Part shown: in pieces, positions 1-8,868 of the stretch | Numbering within the stretch: position 1 is the stretch's first letter | Layout: the number at the start of each line of letters is the position of its first letter | Source: Myxococcales bacterium | GTDB lineage: Bacteria > Myxococcota_A > UBA9160 > SMWR01 | Direction: 5' to 3' | Assembly (NCBI GenBank): GCA_022572485.1 | Contig: JACZVU010000041.1 | Location: 1-17,470, forward strand | Length of the DNA: 17,470 nucleotides | Notes under the pieces: model-generated | What the model was told of the DNA's origin: nothing | Seen by the model: the letters and a program-made list of their open reading frames with translations, nothing else | Database searches by the model: none | Translations under genes and position numbers: made by a program

Positions 1-124
1 CTGCTGCATTGAGCTGTCTGGTCGATCGGCTGCCTTGAACCGGTTGGTCGAGCTGCTGCATTGAGCTGTCTGGTCGATCGGCTGCCTTGAACCGGTTGGT
101 CGAGCCGCTACATTGAACTGGTTG
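1..124. repeat. 52-bp tandem repeat, two exact copies plus a decayed third
   Basis: Positions 1-52 and 53-104 are identical, and 105-124 begin a third, diverged copy. Each 52-bp unit is itself two related 26-bp halves (for example 1-26 and 27-52, matching at about 18 of 26 positions), so the basic unit is about 26 bp and a dimer was duplicated recently. The array starts at the window edge and may continue upstream. 52 is not a multiple of three and stops interrupt the frames, so it is probably not coding. No CRISPR-like spacer structure is seen. Confidence 0.85.
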
Positions 125-165
125 GGAGGCGCTTGCCCCCGTGCTAGTTTTCGGTCTCCATTGAC

Positions 166-372
166 ATGATTGGAGATCCCGTGGCACGAACGAAAAACTG
201 GCCGGCCATCATCGAGCGCCTCAACAGCAGCCCAAAGAGTGAGATCCGCATACGAATGGGATCACCCGGGAGTGCACAGGTGACGCGCTGTCGCCTGCTG
301 GCCGAGTGGTCGAACCTCCGGGCCACGACAGTCGGCTCGACGTTGATTCTGCGCCTCCCGTCCACCCATTAA
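166..372 (+). CDS. Small hypothetical protein, doubtful
   Basis: An open frame of 68 codons lies between the tandem repeat and yejA. The first ATG (166) has no clear ribosome binding site. A GTG at 181 in the same frame is preceded by TGGAG (171-175) with a 5-base gap and may be the real start, giving 63 residues. The product is basic, with a predicted strand-rich middle (SEIRIRMGSPGS and following residues), no signal peptide and no membrane segment. I do not recognise a family. An opposing frame of similar length covers the same bases, so length alone is weak evidence. It could be a small DNA-associated protein or chance. Confidence 0.3.
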   Translation: MIGDPVARTKNWPAIIERLNSSPKSEIRIRMGSPGSAQVTRCRLLAEWSNLRATTVGSTLILRLPSTH

Positions 373-436
373 GAAGGATCCGTTCAGTACCGGGCAGCGA
401 TTTCCGAACCTGATCAGCCAGCGTAGCTTCATTTCA

Positions 437-2314
437 ATGGAGGCTCATTTGCAAACGAAGATCCGTTCCGGTTGGGCGGTCGCGCTGCTCGTACTATCGG
501 GACTCATCGCTCTGAAGCCGGCTCTGGGGAATGACGCCGTACCCGCTCATGGCATCGCCATGCACGGCGATCTCGCCTATCCCGCCGACTTCACCCATTT
601 CAAATACGCAAACTTCGACGCGCCGAAGGGTGGTGTGCTGCGACAAGCCGTGATCGGGACTTTCGACAGTTTCAATCCATTCATCGTGAAGGGGAATCCG
701 TCTGCGGGCTTTGCCTTTCTCGGACAGAGCCTGATCTACGACAGTTTGATGGCTCCTTCGCTCGATGAGCCGTTCAGTCGGTACGGTTTGTTGGCGGAGA
801 CGATCGAAGTACCGGCGGATCGCTCCTGGGTCGCCTTTACGCTGCGAAAACAAGCGCGCTGGCACGATGGTCGGCCGATCAGCGTCGACGATGTGATCTG
901 GACCTTCAATATATTGGTGGAGCAAGGTTCGCCTCTGTACGACTTGTATTACGGCAGCGTTGAGCGGGTCGAGAAGGCAGGCGAGCGGAGGGTCAAGTTC
1001 ACTTTCAAGCCGGGCGACAACCGCGAGCTGCCGTTAATTCTCGGTGAACTGCCTGTGTTGCCCAAACACTACTGGGAGGGCCGGGTCTTCGACAAAACGA
1101 CGCTGGAGCCTCCCCTTGGCGGTGGTGCCTACGAGATCGAATCTTTCGAGGCGGGTCGTTTCGTGAACTACAAGCGGCGCGCGGACTATTGGGCGGCTGA
1201 ACTCCCGGTCAATCGAGGCCAGAACAACTTCGCTTCGATCCGTTTTGATTACTACCGCGACATGGATGTTGCCGTCGAGGCTCTCAAGGCCGGCGCCTAC
1301 GACATCCGCATCGAGAACGTCGCTAAGAAGTGGGCCACCGCCTACGACATCCCAGCTGTCCGCGCAGGTAGACTCCACAAGGAACTCATCCCCCACAAGC
1401 GAAATCAAGGCGTCCAGGGTTTCGGGTTCAATCTGCGGCGCGAGCTGTTTCGAGATCGACGGGTGCGAGAGGCGCTCTCCTACGCGTTCGACTTCGAGTG
1501 GTCGAATCGGACGCTCTTCTACGGCGAATACAAGCGGACCCGAAGCTACTTCGAAAACTCGGAGCTCACCGCACGCGACCTGCCGAGCCCGGCTGAGCTC
1601 GCCATTCTCGAACCGCTGAGGGATCGGATCCCGGGAGAAGTCTTTACGCAAGAGTATCAGCCGCCGAAGACAGATGGCTCGGGAAGGATCCGCAGCAACC
1701 TGCGAATTGCTACGAAGCTGCTCGCGGAGGCCGGCTGGAAGGTCAAAGGTGGCAAACTCACCCATATCGAAACGGGTGCTCCGATGGCATTCGAGATTCT
1801 ATTGGTGTCACCGAGTTTCGAGCGAGTCGCGCTTCCATTCAAAAAGAATCTGGAGCGCCTCGGCATCGATGTCACGGTTCGAACGGTAGATACCTCTCAA
1901 TACCGACGTCGCCTCGATACCTACGATTTCGACATGACGACAACGCGGATCGCGCAGTCGGATTCTCCCGGCAACGAGCAGCGCGGCTTCTGGTCGAGCG
2001 AATCGGCGAAACTCGAAGGCGGGCGCAACCTGATGGGGATCCAGAGTTCTGCGATCGATGAGCTCATCGAACTCGTGATCGCTGCGCCGACCCGCGAAGA
2101 CCTCATTTCACGCGTTCGCGCCCTGGATCGCGTGTTGCAGTGGGGGTTTTATCTGATTCCCCACTGGTATATCACCGCTGACCGGCTGATCTATTGGGAC
2201 CGATTCGGCAAGCCCGAAACCTCGTCGAATCGGGGCGTCGACATCGGCACGTGGTGGTACGATGCCGAGAAGGCTTCTCGCCTCGAGGCCTCCCGGGGAG
2301 CAGGTAGCCAATGA
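437..2314 (+). CDS. yejA: YejA-type extracellular peptide-binding protein of an ABC importer
   Basis: This is the periplasmic solute-binding component (SBP family 5) that delivers oligopeptides to the YejBEF membrane complex; in Enterobacteria the Yej system also takes up microcin C. It has 625 residues, usual for YejA. Residues 1-31 form a signal peptide: a basic N-region, the hydrophobic stretch AVALLVLSGLIAL, and probable cleavage after PALG. There is no lipobox Cys. The mature start (GDLAYPADFTHFKYANFDAP, then PKGGVLRQ) and FDSFNPFIVKGNP are typical of YejA. It is the first gene of the operon and ends 36 bases before yejB. Start choice: the ATG at 437 lacks an upstream ribosome site. An in-frame TTG at 449 sits 5 bases after GGAGG (439-443) and would give a cleaner signal peptide starting MQTKIRSG, so the true start may be 449. 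The family is secure; the actual substrate is not shown by sequence. Confidence 0.93.
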   Translation: MEAHLQTKIRSGWAVALLVLSGLIALKPALGNDAVPAHGIAMHGDLAYPADFTHFKYANFDAPKGGVLRQAVIGTFDSFNPFIVKGNPSAGFAFLGQSLIYDSLMAPSLDEPFSRYGLLAETIEVPADRSWVAFTLRKQARWHDGRPISVDDVIWTFNILVEQGSPLYDLYYGSVERVEKAGERRVKFTFKPGDNRELPLILGELPVLPKHYWEGRVFDKTTLEPPLGGGAYEIESFEAGRFVNYKRRADYWAAELPVNRGQNNFASIRFDYYRDMDVAVEALKAGAYDIRIENVAKKWATAYDIPAVRAGRLHKELIPHKRNQGVQGFGFNLRRELFRDRRVREALSYAFDFEWSNRTLFYGEYKRTRSYFENSELTARDLPSPAELAILEPLRDRIPGEVFTQEYQPPKTDGSGRIRSNLRIATKLLAEAGWKVKGGKLTHIETGAPMAFEILLVSPSFERVALPFKKNLERLGIDVTVRTVDTSQYRRRLDTYDFDMTTTRIAQSDSPGNEQRGFWSSESAKLEGGRNLMGIQSSAIDELIELVIAAPTREDLISRVRALDRVLQWGFYLIPHWYITADRLIYWDRFGKPETSSNRGVDIGTWWYDAEKASRLEASRGAGSQ

Positions 2315-2350
2315 CCTTGTGGCGGATTTTTCGAAACAAAGAGCCGTGAC

Positions 2351-3448
2351 ATGATTGCCTACATCATCCGGCGTCTTCTTCTGATCGTTCCGACGTTGTT
2401 CGCGGTCATGTTGCTGAATTTCCTCATCGTGCAGATCGTGCCTGGTGGGCCGATCGAGCGAATTCTCGCGCAGCTCGATCGCACTGCGGTTTCTGCGACG
2501 GCGCGTGTTTCGGGCGAGGGTGGTGAGATCGCAGCCGGTGGTGGCTTGGGAGGAAGTGGTGGCAAGATCTATCGAGGCGCCCAGGGACTGCCACCGGAGT
2601 TCATCGCGCAGTTGGAACGACAGTTCGGCTTCGACAAGCCGCTCCACGAGCGATTTCTATTGATGATGCGCAATTTTGCGGTCTTCGATTTTGGCAAGAG
2701 CTACTACCGCGACCGCAGCGTTACTCAGCTCGTATTCGACAAGATGCCGGTGTCGATATCGCTCGGGCTGTGGACCACGCTTCTCGTGTATCTGATCTCC
2801 ATTCCACTGGGTATTTCCAAGGCGATGCGGGACGGGACGCGCTTCGATGTCGCAACGAGTACCGTCATTGTGATCGGCAACGCGGTGCCTTCTTTCCTGT
2901 TCGCCATTCTCTTGATCGTCGTTTTCGCAGGTGGTCAATATCTGGATTGGTTTCCACTGCGAGGCCTCCACTCGGAGAATTGGCGGGAGTTGAGTTGGTT
3001 CGGTCAGGTGAAGGACTACTTCTGGCACATCACCCTTCCCGTTTTCGCTCTCGTGATTGGTGGTTTCGCATCGCTCAGCATTCTTACGAAAAATTCATTT
3101 CTCGATGAAATTGGAAAGCAGTATGTAGTAACGGCTCGGGCCAAGGGGCTCAGTGAGAATCGCGTTCTCTATGGCCACGTTTTCCGAAACGCCATGTTGA
3201 TCGTGATTGCTGGATTCCCATCAGCATTCCTCCGCATCCTGTTCACTGGAGCCCTGCTCATCGAAGTGATCTTTTCGCTGGATGGGTTGGGCCTGCTGGG
3301 TTTTGAGGCGGCGATCAACCGCGACTATCCCGTGATGTTCGCAACCCTCTACTTCTTTACGCTGCTCGGGCTGCTGATGGGGCTCGTGGCAGATATCACC
3401 TACGCGCTGGTCGATCCGCGGATCGACTTCGAAGCGCGGGAGTCTTAG
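2351..3448 (+). CDS. yejB: YejB-type inner-membrane permease of the peptide importer
   Basis: This is one of the two channel-forming subunits of the Yej ABC importer (DppB/OppB-like, BPD_transp_1 fold), 365 residues. The N-terminal membrane helix is at about residues 8-30 ([16 protein letters not shown]). A Gly-rich insertion lies at about 53-72, followed by the conserved [18 protein letters not shown] segment (81-98). Several helices follow from about 135 to 350. The EAA loop that contacts the ATPase is at about 255-283 ([20 protein letters not shown]). The C-terminus DPRIDF is typical of the OppB family. It follows yejA closely and is followed after 3 bases by yejE. The ribosome site is weak, so translation may depend on transcription through yejA. 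Confidence 0.94.
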   Translation: MIAYIIRRLLLIVPTLFAVMLLNFLIVQIVPGGPIERILAQLDRTAVSATARVSGEGGEIAAGGGLGGSGGKIYRGAQGLPPEFIAQLERQFGFDKPLHERFLLMMRNFAVFDFGKSYYRDRSVTQLVFDKMPVSISLGLWTTLLVYLISIPLGISKAMRDGTRFDVATSTVIVIGNAVPSFLFAILLIVVFAGGQYLDWFPLRGLHSENWRELSWFGQVKDYFWHITLPVFALVIGGFASLSILTKNSFLDEIGKQYVVTARAKGLSENRVLYGHVFRNAMLIVIAGFPSAFLRILFTGALLIEVIFSLDGLGLLGFEAAINRDYPVMFATLYFFTLLGLLMGLVADITYALVDPRIDFEARES

Positions 3449-3451
3449 CGA

Positions 3452-4528
3452 GTGCCCCTCGGAGAGATCGGGCGGAGAAGGCTCCGCATCTTCAAGGCCA
3501 ACCGCCGGGGCTACTGGTCGCTGTGGATCTTCTCCGTTCTCTTTGTCGTGACGTTGTTCGCGGAGGTCTTCGCCAACGACAAACCCCTGCTGCTCCGCTA
3601 CGACGGTGAGTACTATCTGCCGATCCTCAACGCGTATCCGGAGACGACCTTCGACGGGTTTCTGGAAACCGAAGCCGATTATTCGGATCCGGAAGTTCAG
3701 GAGCTGATCGAAGCGAAGGGCTGGATCCTCTGGCCGCTCATTCCGTTCAGTTTCGACACGATCTGCTACGACTTGCCGACCCCCGCTCCGTCACCGCCAA
3801 CAGCTCGCAACTGGTTGGGGACCGACGACCAAGCGCGCGATGTCGTCGCCCGATTGATCTACGGTTTTCGCATCTCGGTGCTTTTTGGATTGGCGTTGAC
3901 CTTGATCAGCTCGTTGATCGGCGTTGCGGCCGGTGCGGTTCAGGGGTATTTCGGTGGGAGAATCGATCTGATCTTCCAGCGCTTCATCGAGATCTGGTCG
4001 AGCCTGCCAACCCTTTATCTACTGATCATCTTGGCCAGCATCGTTCAGCCGAATTTCTGGTGGTTGCTCGGACTTTTGCTGTTGTTCAGCTGGACAGAAC
4101 TTGTTCGCGTGGTGCGAGCAGAGTTCTTGCGTACCCGAAATTTCGATTACGTGCGAGCCGCTCGCGCACTCGGCTCTAGCGATCTTTCCATCATGTTCAA
4201 TCACATCCTGCCGAACGCCATGGTGGCGACGTTGACGTTCCTTCCCTTCATTTTGAGTGGAGCGATTACGTCATTGACGGCCCTCGATTTCCTGGGCTTT
4301 GGGCTGCCGCCCGGCAGTGCTTCACTGGGAGAATTGCTCAATCAAGGCAAGAACAATCTGAACGCTCCCTGGCTCGGTTTGTCGGGATTTATCTTGGTCG
4401 CGTTGATGTTGAGTTTGCTGATCTTCATCGGCGAAGCGGTGCGCGATGCATTCGATCCGCGCAAGAGTTTTCGCGCGGACGCGCCGCCACCCGAGCAGAG
4501 CGGATACGAGGCGACGGTGTCCTCATGA
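3452..4528 (+). CDS. yejE: YejE-type inner-membrane permease of the peptide importer
   Basis: This is the second channel subunit (OppC/DppC-like), partner of YejB, 358 residues. It starts at a GTG (3452) just after the yejB stop, with GGGAG at 3438-3442. The N-terminal RRRLRIFKANRRGYWSLWIF leads into helix 1 (about 22-40). A long periplasmic segment typical of YejE follows (about 41-115, including YDGEYYLPILNAYPETTFDG). The OppC signature GTDDQARDVVARLIYGFR is at 123-140, and five further helices lie between 141 and 330. The EAA loop is at about 231-256 (FDYVRAARALGSSDLSIMFN). The last four bases overlap the yejF start (ATGA), indicating translational coupling. Confidence 0.94.
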   Translation: MPLGEIGRRRLRIFKANRRGYWSLWIFSVLFVVTLFAEVFANDKPLLLRYDGEYYLPILNAYPETTFDGFLETEADYSDPEVQELIEAKGWILWPLIPFSFDTICYDLPTPAPSPPTARNWLGTDDQARDVVARLIYGFRISVLFGLALTLISSLIGVAAGAVQGYFGGRIDLIFQRFIEIWSSLPTLYLLIILASIVQPNFWWLLGLLLLFSWTELVRVVRAEFLRTRNFDYVRAARALGSSDLSIMFNHILPNAMVATLTFLPFILSGAITSLTALDFLGFGLPPGSASLGELLNQGKNNLNAPWLGLSGFILVALMLSLLIFIGEAVRDAFDPRKSFRADAPPPEQSGYEATVSS

Positions 4529-6126
4529 GCCCGCTGCTATCAGTCTCGGATCTACGGGTGACCTTCGCGACTTCCAGCGGCCCACTCGAGGCCGTCCGGG
4601 GTTTGTCGTTCGATGTGAATCGCGGCGAGACGGTTGCGCTCGTTGGGGAGAGTGGATCTGGGAAGTCCGTCACCGCGCTGTCCGTGTTGCAACTCCTCCC
4701 CTATCCCGCCGCGTGGCATCCCACTGGAAGCATTCGCTTCGAGGGGCGTGAACTGATCGGTGCGCCCGTAGAAACGCTGCAGAAGATTCGGGGTGATCGG
4801 ATCGCAATGATCTTCCAGGAGCCGATGACCTCGCTCAACCCGCTGCACAGGATTGAAAAACAGATTGCCGAGACTTTGATGCTCCATAGAGGAGCGACCG
4901 CTGCCGGCGCGAGAGCCCGCACGCTCGAACTGCTTCACCTCGTCGGCATCAAAGATTCAGAGGATCGATTGCACAGCTATCCGCATGAACTTTCGGGAGG
5001 GCAGCGTCAGCGCGTCATGATTGCGATGGCGCTCGCGAACGATCCCGACCTCTTGATCGCCGATGAGCCCACGACTGCTCTCGATGTCACGATCCAGGCC
5101 CAGATCCTGACCCTGCTGAAAGAGCTCCAGGCTGAGTTCGGCATGGCGATGCTGCTCATCACCCATGATCTTGGCATTGTGCGCAAGATTTCCGATCGCG
5201 TCTGTGTGATGACGAACGGAGAAATCGTCGAGGCGGGTACCGTCGAAAGGATCTTTGCGGCCCCGGCGCATCCCTACACGCAGCACCTGCTGACCGCGGA
5301 ACCGAAGGGAGAACCTCCAACGCCGCGGGCCGAGGCGCAACAAGTCGTGCAGAGCCGCGATGTGCGGGTCTGGTTTCCCATCAAAAGAGGTGTTTTTCGC
5401 CGCACAGTCTCGCACCTGAAGGCCGTCGAGGGCGTGTCGTTTGCGGTGCGCGAGGGCGAGACGGTGGGCGTCGTGGGCGAGAGCGGGAGTGGCAAGACGA
5501 CCCTCGGTCTCGCCCTCCTGAGATTGCAGAGCAGCACCGGGAGTATCCAATTTCGCGGGCGCGAGATCCAAGGCCTTCGCTGGAAGGAGACCCGCCCGTT
5601 GCGCCGTGAGATGCAGATGGTGTTTCAGGACCCCTTCAGCAGTCTGAGCCCGCGCATGTCTGTCGGGAGCATTGTTGAAGAGGGCCTCGTGATCCACAAG
5701 CTCGGTAATGCCGAGTCGCGCGAACGCCAGGTGATCCGGATTCTCGAAGAGGTAGGATTGGACCCCGACAGCCGTCACCGTTACCCCCACGAGTTTTCGG
5801 GTGGACAACGGCAGCGCATCGCCATAGCACGCGCGATCATTCTGCAGCCGAAATTCGTGGTGCTCGACGAACCAACCTCGGCGCTGGACCGCTCCGTGCA
5901 AGCGCAGATCATAGACCTTCTGCGCAGTCTCCAGCAGAGATACAATTTGAGTTACCTCTTCATCAGTCACGACTTGCGCGTGGTACGGGCATTGAGCCAT
6001 TACGTCCTTGTCATGCGCAACGGGCAGGTGGTGGAGCAGGGCGCTTCGGATCAGATCTTTGAAAACCCGCAAGAGGCCTACACGCGCCAGCTCATGAGTG
6101 CAGCCTTCGACCTGGAAATCGGGTAG
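4525..6126 (+). CDS. yejF: YejF-type fused double ATPase of the peptide importer
   Basis: This cytoplasmic energising subunit carries two ABC nucleotide-binding domains in one chain (DppD and DppF equivalents), 533 residues, normal for YejF. Domain 1 has Walker A GESGSGKS 41-48, Q-loop Gln98, signature LSGGQ 156-160, Walker B LLIADEP 176-182 and switch His214. Domain 2 has Walker A GESGSGKT 318-325, Gln368, signature FSGGQ 424-428, Walker B VVLDEP 445-450 and His482. All catalytic motifs are intact in both halves. Oligopeptide-type C-terminal extensions follow each domain ([12 protein letters not shown] at 249-260; [10 protein letters not shown] at 517-526). Its start overlaps the yejE stop. 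It is the last gene of the operon. Confidence 0.95.
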   Translation: MSPLLSVSDLRVTFATSSGPLEAVRGLSFDVNRGETVALVGESGSGKSVTALSVLQLLPYPAAWHPTGSIRFEGRELIGAPVETLQKIRGDRIAMIFQEPMTSLNPLHRIEKQIAETLMLHRGATAAGARARTLELLHLVGIKDSEDRLHSYPHELSGGQRQRVMIAMALANDPDLLIADEPTTALDVTIQAQILTLLKELQAEFGMAMLLITHDLGIVRKISDRVCVMTNGEIVEAGTVERIFAAPAHPYTQHLLTAEPKGEPPTPRAEAQQVVQSRDVRVWFPIKRGVFRRTVSHLKAVEGVSFAVREGETVGVVGESGSGKTTLGLALLRLQSSTGSIQFRGREIQGLRWKETRPLRREMQMVFQDPFSSLSPRMSVGSIVEEGLVIHKLGNAESRERQVIRILEEVGLDPDSRHRYPHEFSGGQRQRIAIARAIILQPKFVVLDEPTSALDRSVQAQIIDLLRSLQQRYNLSYLFISHDLRVVRALSHYVLVMRNGQVVEQGASDQIFENPQEAYTRQLMSAAFDLEIG

Positions 6127-6156
6127 CGCGTCGCGTTTTCACCGATCGTGTATCGA

Positions 6157-6188
6157 ATGCTGCAGCCAGGCGGGAAGCGCTGTAGCAT
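6157..6188 (+). terminator. Hairpin downstream of the yej operon, possible terminator
   Basis: ATGCTGCAG (6157-6165) can pair with CTGTAGCAT (6180-6188) over 9 bp with one G-U pair and a 14-base loop. It lies 30 bases after the yejF stop. No run of T follows, so it is at best a weak or Rho-assisted end, or an RNA 3' stabiliser. It is also inside the gap before arsM (6127-6314), where no convincing promoter was found. Confidence 0.3.
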
Positions 6189-6314
6189 CCTGAGCGGCAG
6201 CGTAACCGCGTGCCCTATATTTCGTATCTCCAGCGTGTCGACCGAGGGTTCGCGGCATACGCGGTTCGAAAACAGACGGTCGCCGTGTTGTCAACCTTTT
6301 CGGGAGTGTCCGGT

Positions 6315-7469
6315 ATGAGATCCGACCTTCGTGCCTCCGATCGCAACACCAGCAGCGCCGTCCGCGAGCGATACAGCGCTGCGGCACGTGCAAAAGAAGC
6401 AGCACTCTGCTGCCCGGTCGACTACGACCCGCAGTACCTCAAGCTGATTCCGCAGGAGGTCCTCGAGCGCGATTACGGTTGTGGAGACCCCTCGCGCTAT
6501 GTCCGCGAAGGTGATGTCGTTCTCGATCTGGGGAGCGGTGCGGGCAAGATTTGCTTCATCGCGGCCCAGATCGCGGGACCGAAGGGGGCGGTGATCGGCG
6601 TGGACCTGAACGAAGAAATGCTGAGCCTCGCTCGTGCATCCGCGCCCCAGGTCGCAGAGGCGCTTGGGTACGCGAATGTCCAGTTTCACCGTGCTCACAT
6701 CCAGGACCTCGCATTGGATCTGGATGCTCTCGACGCTTGGTTGGTCGAACACCCCGTGCACGGTGTCGCGGAACTCGCAGCACTCGAAGAGGCGAGCGAG
6801 CGACTCAGGCGCGAGTCCACGCTCCTCGCGGATGCCTCGGTGGATCTGGTCGTTTCCAATTGCGTCCTCAATCTCGTGCAAGAGTTCGATCGGGGCCAAC
6901 TGATGGAGGAGATCTTCAGGGTTCTCAAGATCGGAGGGCGCATTGCGATCTCAGACATCGTGAGCGACGAACAGGTACCCGCTGATCTGAAGGCAGACCC
7001 CGAACTCTGGAGTGGCTGTGTGTCGGGTGCCTTTCAAGAACTAGAGTTCCTGCTCGCTCTCGAAGCGGTGGGTTTCTGCAGCATCGCGCTCGACAAGTGG
7101 GAAACCGAGCCTTTCGCAGTCGTGGAGGGGATCGAATTTCGCTCGATCACCGTCACGGCCCGCAAAACAGACGTCGGGCCGAGTCGCGACGCCAACCAGG
7201 CGTTGATCTACCGGGGGCCGTGGAAAGCGGTCGAAGACGAAAGGGGGAACCGGTTCGTGCGCGGCGAGCGCACGGCGGTTAGCGCGAAGACTTTCCAAAC
7301 TTTGTGTGACGCCCCCTACGGGGGCGCGTTTGTGGCGATTCACCCGCGGGTTTCCGTGCCCGAGGAGGAACAGTCGAACTTCGAGAGCGTCCGGCCGCGA
7401 GATCCGCGAGAAAGCAAAGGTGCTGGATACCGCGCGACGCGGAAGCCGGGAGAAAAGAGCTGTTGTTGA
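6315..7469 (+). CDS. arsM: Arsenite S-adenosylmethionine methyltransferase, arsenosugar-type ArsM
   Basis: It is predicted to transfer methyl groups from SAM to trivalent arsenic. 384 residues. The SAM-binding motif I is VLDLGSGAGK (69-78), with acidic loop GVDLNEEML (95-103). The three Cys characteristic of ArsM are present in context: C56 in DYGCGDPS, C183 in SNCVLNL and C235 in WSGCVSGAF. The region after 265 (VEGIEFRSITV, then IYRGPWKAVEDERG and DAPYGGAFVAIHP) and the terminal Cys pair (383-384) match the longer ArsM branch associated with arsenosugar synthesis rather than the short detoxification enzyme. The start at 6315 follows GGGAG (6302-6306) by 8 bases. The frame stays open upstream to a GTG at 6210, but that stretch lacks family character. 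The usual partner arsS is not in the window. Confidence 0.85.
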   Translation: MRSDLRASDRNTSSAVRERYSAAARAKEAALCCPVDYDPQYLKLIPQEVLERDYGCGDPSRYVREGDVVLDLGSGAGKICFIAAQIAGPKGAVIGVDLNEEMLSLARASAPQVAEALGYANVQFHRAHIQDLALDLDALDAWLVEHPVHGVAELAALEEASERLRRESTLLADASVDLVVSNCVLNLVQEFDRGQLMEEIFRVLKIGGRIAISDIVSDEQVPADLKADPELWSGCVSGAFQELEFLLALEAVGFCSIALDKWETEPFAVVEGIEFRSITVTARKTDVGPSRDANQALIYRGPWKAVEDERGNRFVRGERTAVSAKTFQTLCDAPYGGAFVAIHPRVSVPEEEQSNFESVRPRDPRESKGAGYRATRKPGEKSCC

Positions 7470-7569
7470 ACAGCGCTGGTCCGGGAGTTGCCGCTTTCGA
7501 CGCGCGATGGATCCGCGCGAAGCCCATTGGGATTGCGCGGCGGCAGCGGAACTGGGAAACTCAAAGGCG

Positions 7570-8241
7570 ATGAAGATGATTCGATGGATCTACGTGTCGG
7601 CTGCGCTGTCCGCCGCGTTGTTGATCGCCGTTGCGGCGGCTGTCGCAGAGGTCGCGGAGGGTTCAGTCGAATTCCAGGGCCATCCGATGCACCTGCTCAC
7701 CGCTGGCCCGGAAAAGGGGCGCGCCGTTCTGCTGCTTCACGGCGGAAGGTACGACTCCGGTACGTGGAAGAAGCTCGGCACGTTGGATGTTCTTGCGGAT
7801 GCGGGTTATCGCGCGGTGGCGATCGATCTTCCCGGCGCCGGAAAATCTCCGGGCTGGAAGGTGGATCAGAAGACTCTTCTCGTGGAACTGATCGGCTCGC
7901 TCGACATTGGGCGGCCGGTCGTGGTCTCGCCATCTCGTAGCGGGAATCTGAGCTTCCCGTTGATCCTCGATCATCCCGAAAAGGTGTCCGGTTACGTTCC
8001 GATCGCTCCGGTCGGCGTCAGTGAATACGCGAGCAAGTTGAAGGAGAGTCCAGTGCCGGCGCTGGTCGTATGGGGGGAGCAGGATCGGTTGTTTCGCCCC
8101 GCGATGGCGAAAACGCTGGCCGCGAGTTTTAAGACGGCCGAAGTGGTGATCCTTCCCAAGGCCAAGCACCCCGCCTACCTCGATCAGCCGGATCTCTTTC
8201 ACGAAGCGCTCTTGAAATTTTTGGCAGGACTCGGCGACTGA
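7570..8241 (+). CDS. Exported ABHD14-like alpha/beta hydrolase
   Basis: A serine hydrolase-fold protein of 223 residues. Residues 1-27 are a signal peptide or anchor (AALSAALLIAVAAAVAEVAE). The oxyanion region LLLHGGRYDSGTW is at 54-66, followed by LGTLDVLADAGYRAVAIDLP (69-88). The nucleophile elbow is SPSRSG (120-125): Ser122 sits in an SxSxS setting instead of the usual GxSxG, which is the hallmark of the ABHD14/CIB family. Predicted triad: Ser122, Asp172 (GEQDRLF) and His200 (KAKHPAYLDQP). Human ABHD14B acts on acylated lysine; the substrate here is unknown. It lies 100 bases after arsM on the same strand and may be co-transcribed. The frame stays open upstream into arsM, but the ATG at 7570 begins the signal peptide and follows AAAGG closely. 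Confidence 0.82.
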   Translation: MKMIRWIYVSAALSAALLIAVAAAVAEVAEGSVEFQGHPMHLLTAGPEKGRAVLLLHGGRYDSGTWKKLGTLDVLADAGYRAVAIDLPGAGKSPGWKVDQKTLLVELIGSLDIGRPVVVSPSRSGNLSFPLILDHPEKVSGYVPIAPVGVSEYASKLKESPVPALVVWGEQDRLFRPAMAKTLAASFKTAEVVILPKAKHPAYLDQPDLFHEALLKFLAGLGD

Positions 8242-8246
8242 GCGAT

Positions 8247-8276
8247 CCGTTAGTGGCATGCCGTCCACTAAAGCGG
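8247..8276 (+). terminator. Hairpin just after the ABHD14-like gene
   Basis: TTAGTGG (8250-8256) and CCACTAA (8265-8271) form a perfect 7-bp stem around an 8-base loop. Outer CCG and CGG add three more pairs beyond a two-base bulge. It begins 6 bases after the stop codon. No T-run follows directly, so it is a possible rather than clear terminator. Confidence 0.35.
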
Positions 8277-8342
8277 CAAAGAGAGGGCCGGCTGATCGGT
8301 TGAAGATCGGTGTGAAGGTCGCGGATTCGGCGATTGGTATCC

Positions 8343-8381
8343 CGCGCCATCGAGGGACGCGCAGCGCAAAGCGGTTTTTTT
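8343..8381 (+). terminator. Possible plus-strand terminator with T7 tract between convergent genes
   Basis: A GC-rich stretch capable of pairing (CCGC near 8343 with GCGG at 8371-8374) is followed directly by seven T (8375-8381). It lies between the convergent ABHD14-like and peroxiredoxin genes and reads as a terminator on the plus strand. The tract abuts the peroxiredoxin stop codon. The stem is imperfect. Confidence 0.3.
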
Positions 8382-8385
8382 CCGC

Positions 8386-8868
8386 CTAGAGCTGTTTGAG
8401 GATGGCTTCCGCGCTGCTCACCTCGAACTTCATCGGCGCTTCGACATAGGCACCCTTCACCACGCCATCATCGACGATCAGCGCGAAGCGCTGGGCGCGC
8501 ACGCCCATTCCGAAATCGGAAGCGTCGAGTTCAAGCCCGAGGGCGCGCGTGAACTCTGCGTTGCCGTCTGCGGCCATCATCACGGCGTCACCCACGTTAT
8601 GGGCCTTTCCCCATGCGTCCATCACGAATGCGTCGTTGACTGCAAGGCAGATGATGCTGTCAATGCCTTTGGCCTTGATGTCGTCGGCTTTGCGGACGAA
8701 GCCCGGTAGGTGTTCGGCTGAGCAAGTCGGTGTGAATGCGCCGGGTACGGCGAAGAGCACGACCTTCTTGCCACCAAAGAGCGCATCGGTCGATACGTCC
8801 TTCGTGCCGTCAGCTGCAGAGATCTTGAGCGTTCCGGCGGGAATCTTGTCGCCTACTGAGATGGCCAT
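8386..8868 (-). CDS. Peroxiredoxin of the Prx5 (type II) family
   Basis: A thiol peroxidase of 160 residues, predicted to be cytoplasmic and to reduce hydrogen peroxide and organic peroxides. The active-site segment PGAFTPTCS (42-50) carries the peroxidatic Cys49 with the supporting Thr46. The conserved Arg is in RAQRFALIVDDG (124-135). A second Cys is at 74 (SIICLAVND). The Cys near position 151 that resolves the disulfide in animal PRDX5 is absent (FEVSSAEAIL), so this is probably the glutathione/glutaredoxin-dependent or 1-Cys type. A strong ribosome site, AGGAGG (8876-8881 on the complementary strand), lies 7 bases before the ATG. It is a single gene, convergent with the ABHD14-like gene and divergent from the selenoprotein gene. 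The long open frame on the opposite strand here is a shadow. Confidence 0.93.
   Translation of the reverse strand: MAISVGDKIPAGTLKISAADGTKDVSTDALFGGKKVVLFAVPGAFTPTCSAEHLPGFVRKADDIKAKGIDSIICLAVNDAFVMDAWGKAHNVGDAVMMAADGNAEFTRALGLELDASDFGMGVRAQRFALIVDDGVVKGAYVEAPMKFEVSSAEAILKQL

Noticed and set aside
4957..6072. Long open frame (371 codons) on the strand opposite yejF
   Set aside because: It lies wholly antisense to a double ATPase with all motifs intact; high GC content creates such shadow frames and its product resembles no family.
437..6126. Claiming the operon is dedicated to microcin C uptake
   Set aside because: Yej transporters import diverse peptides; microcin import is a known side effect in enteric bacteria and nothing here shows the natural substrate.
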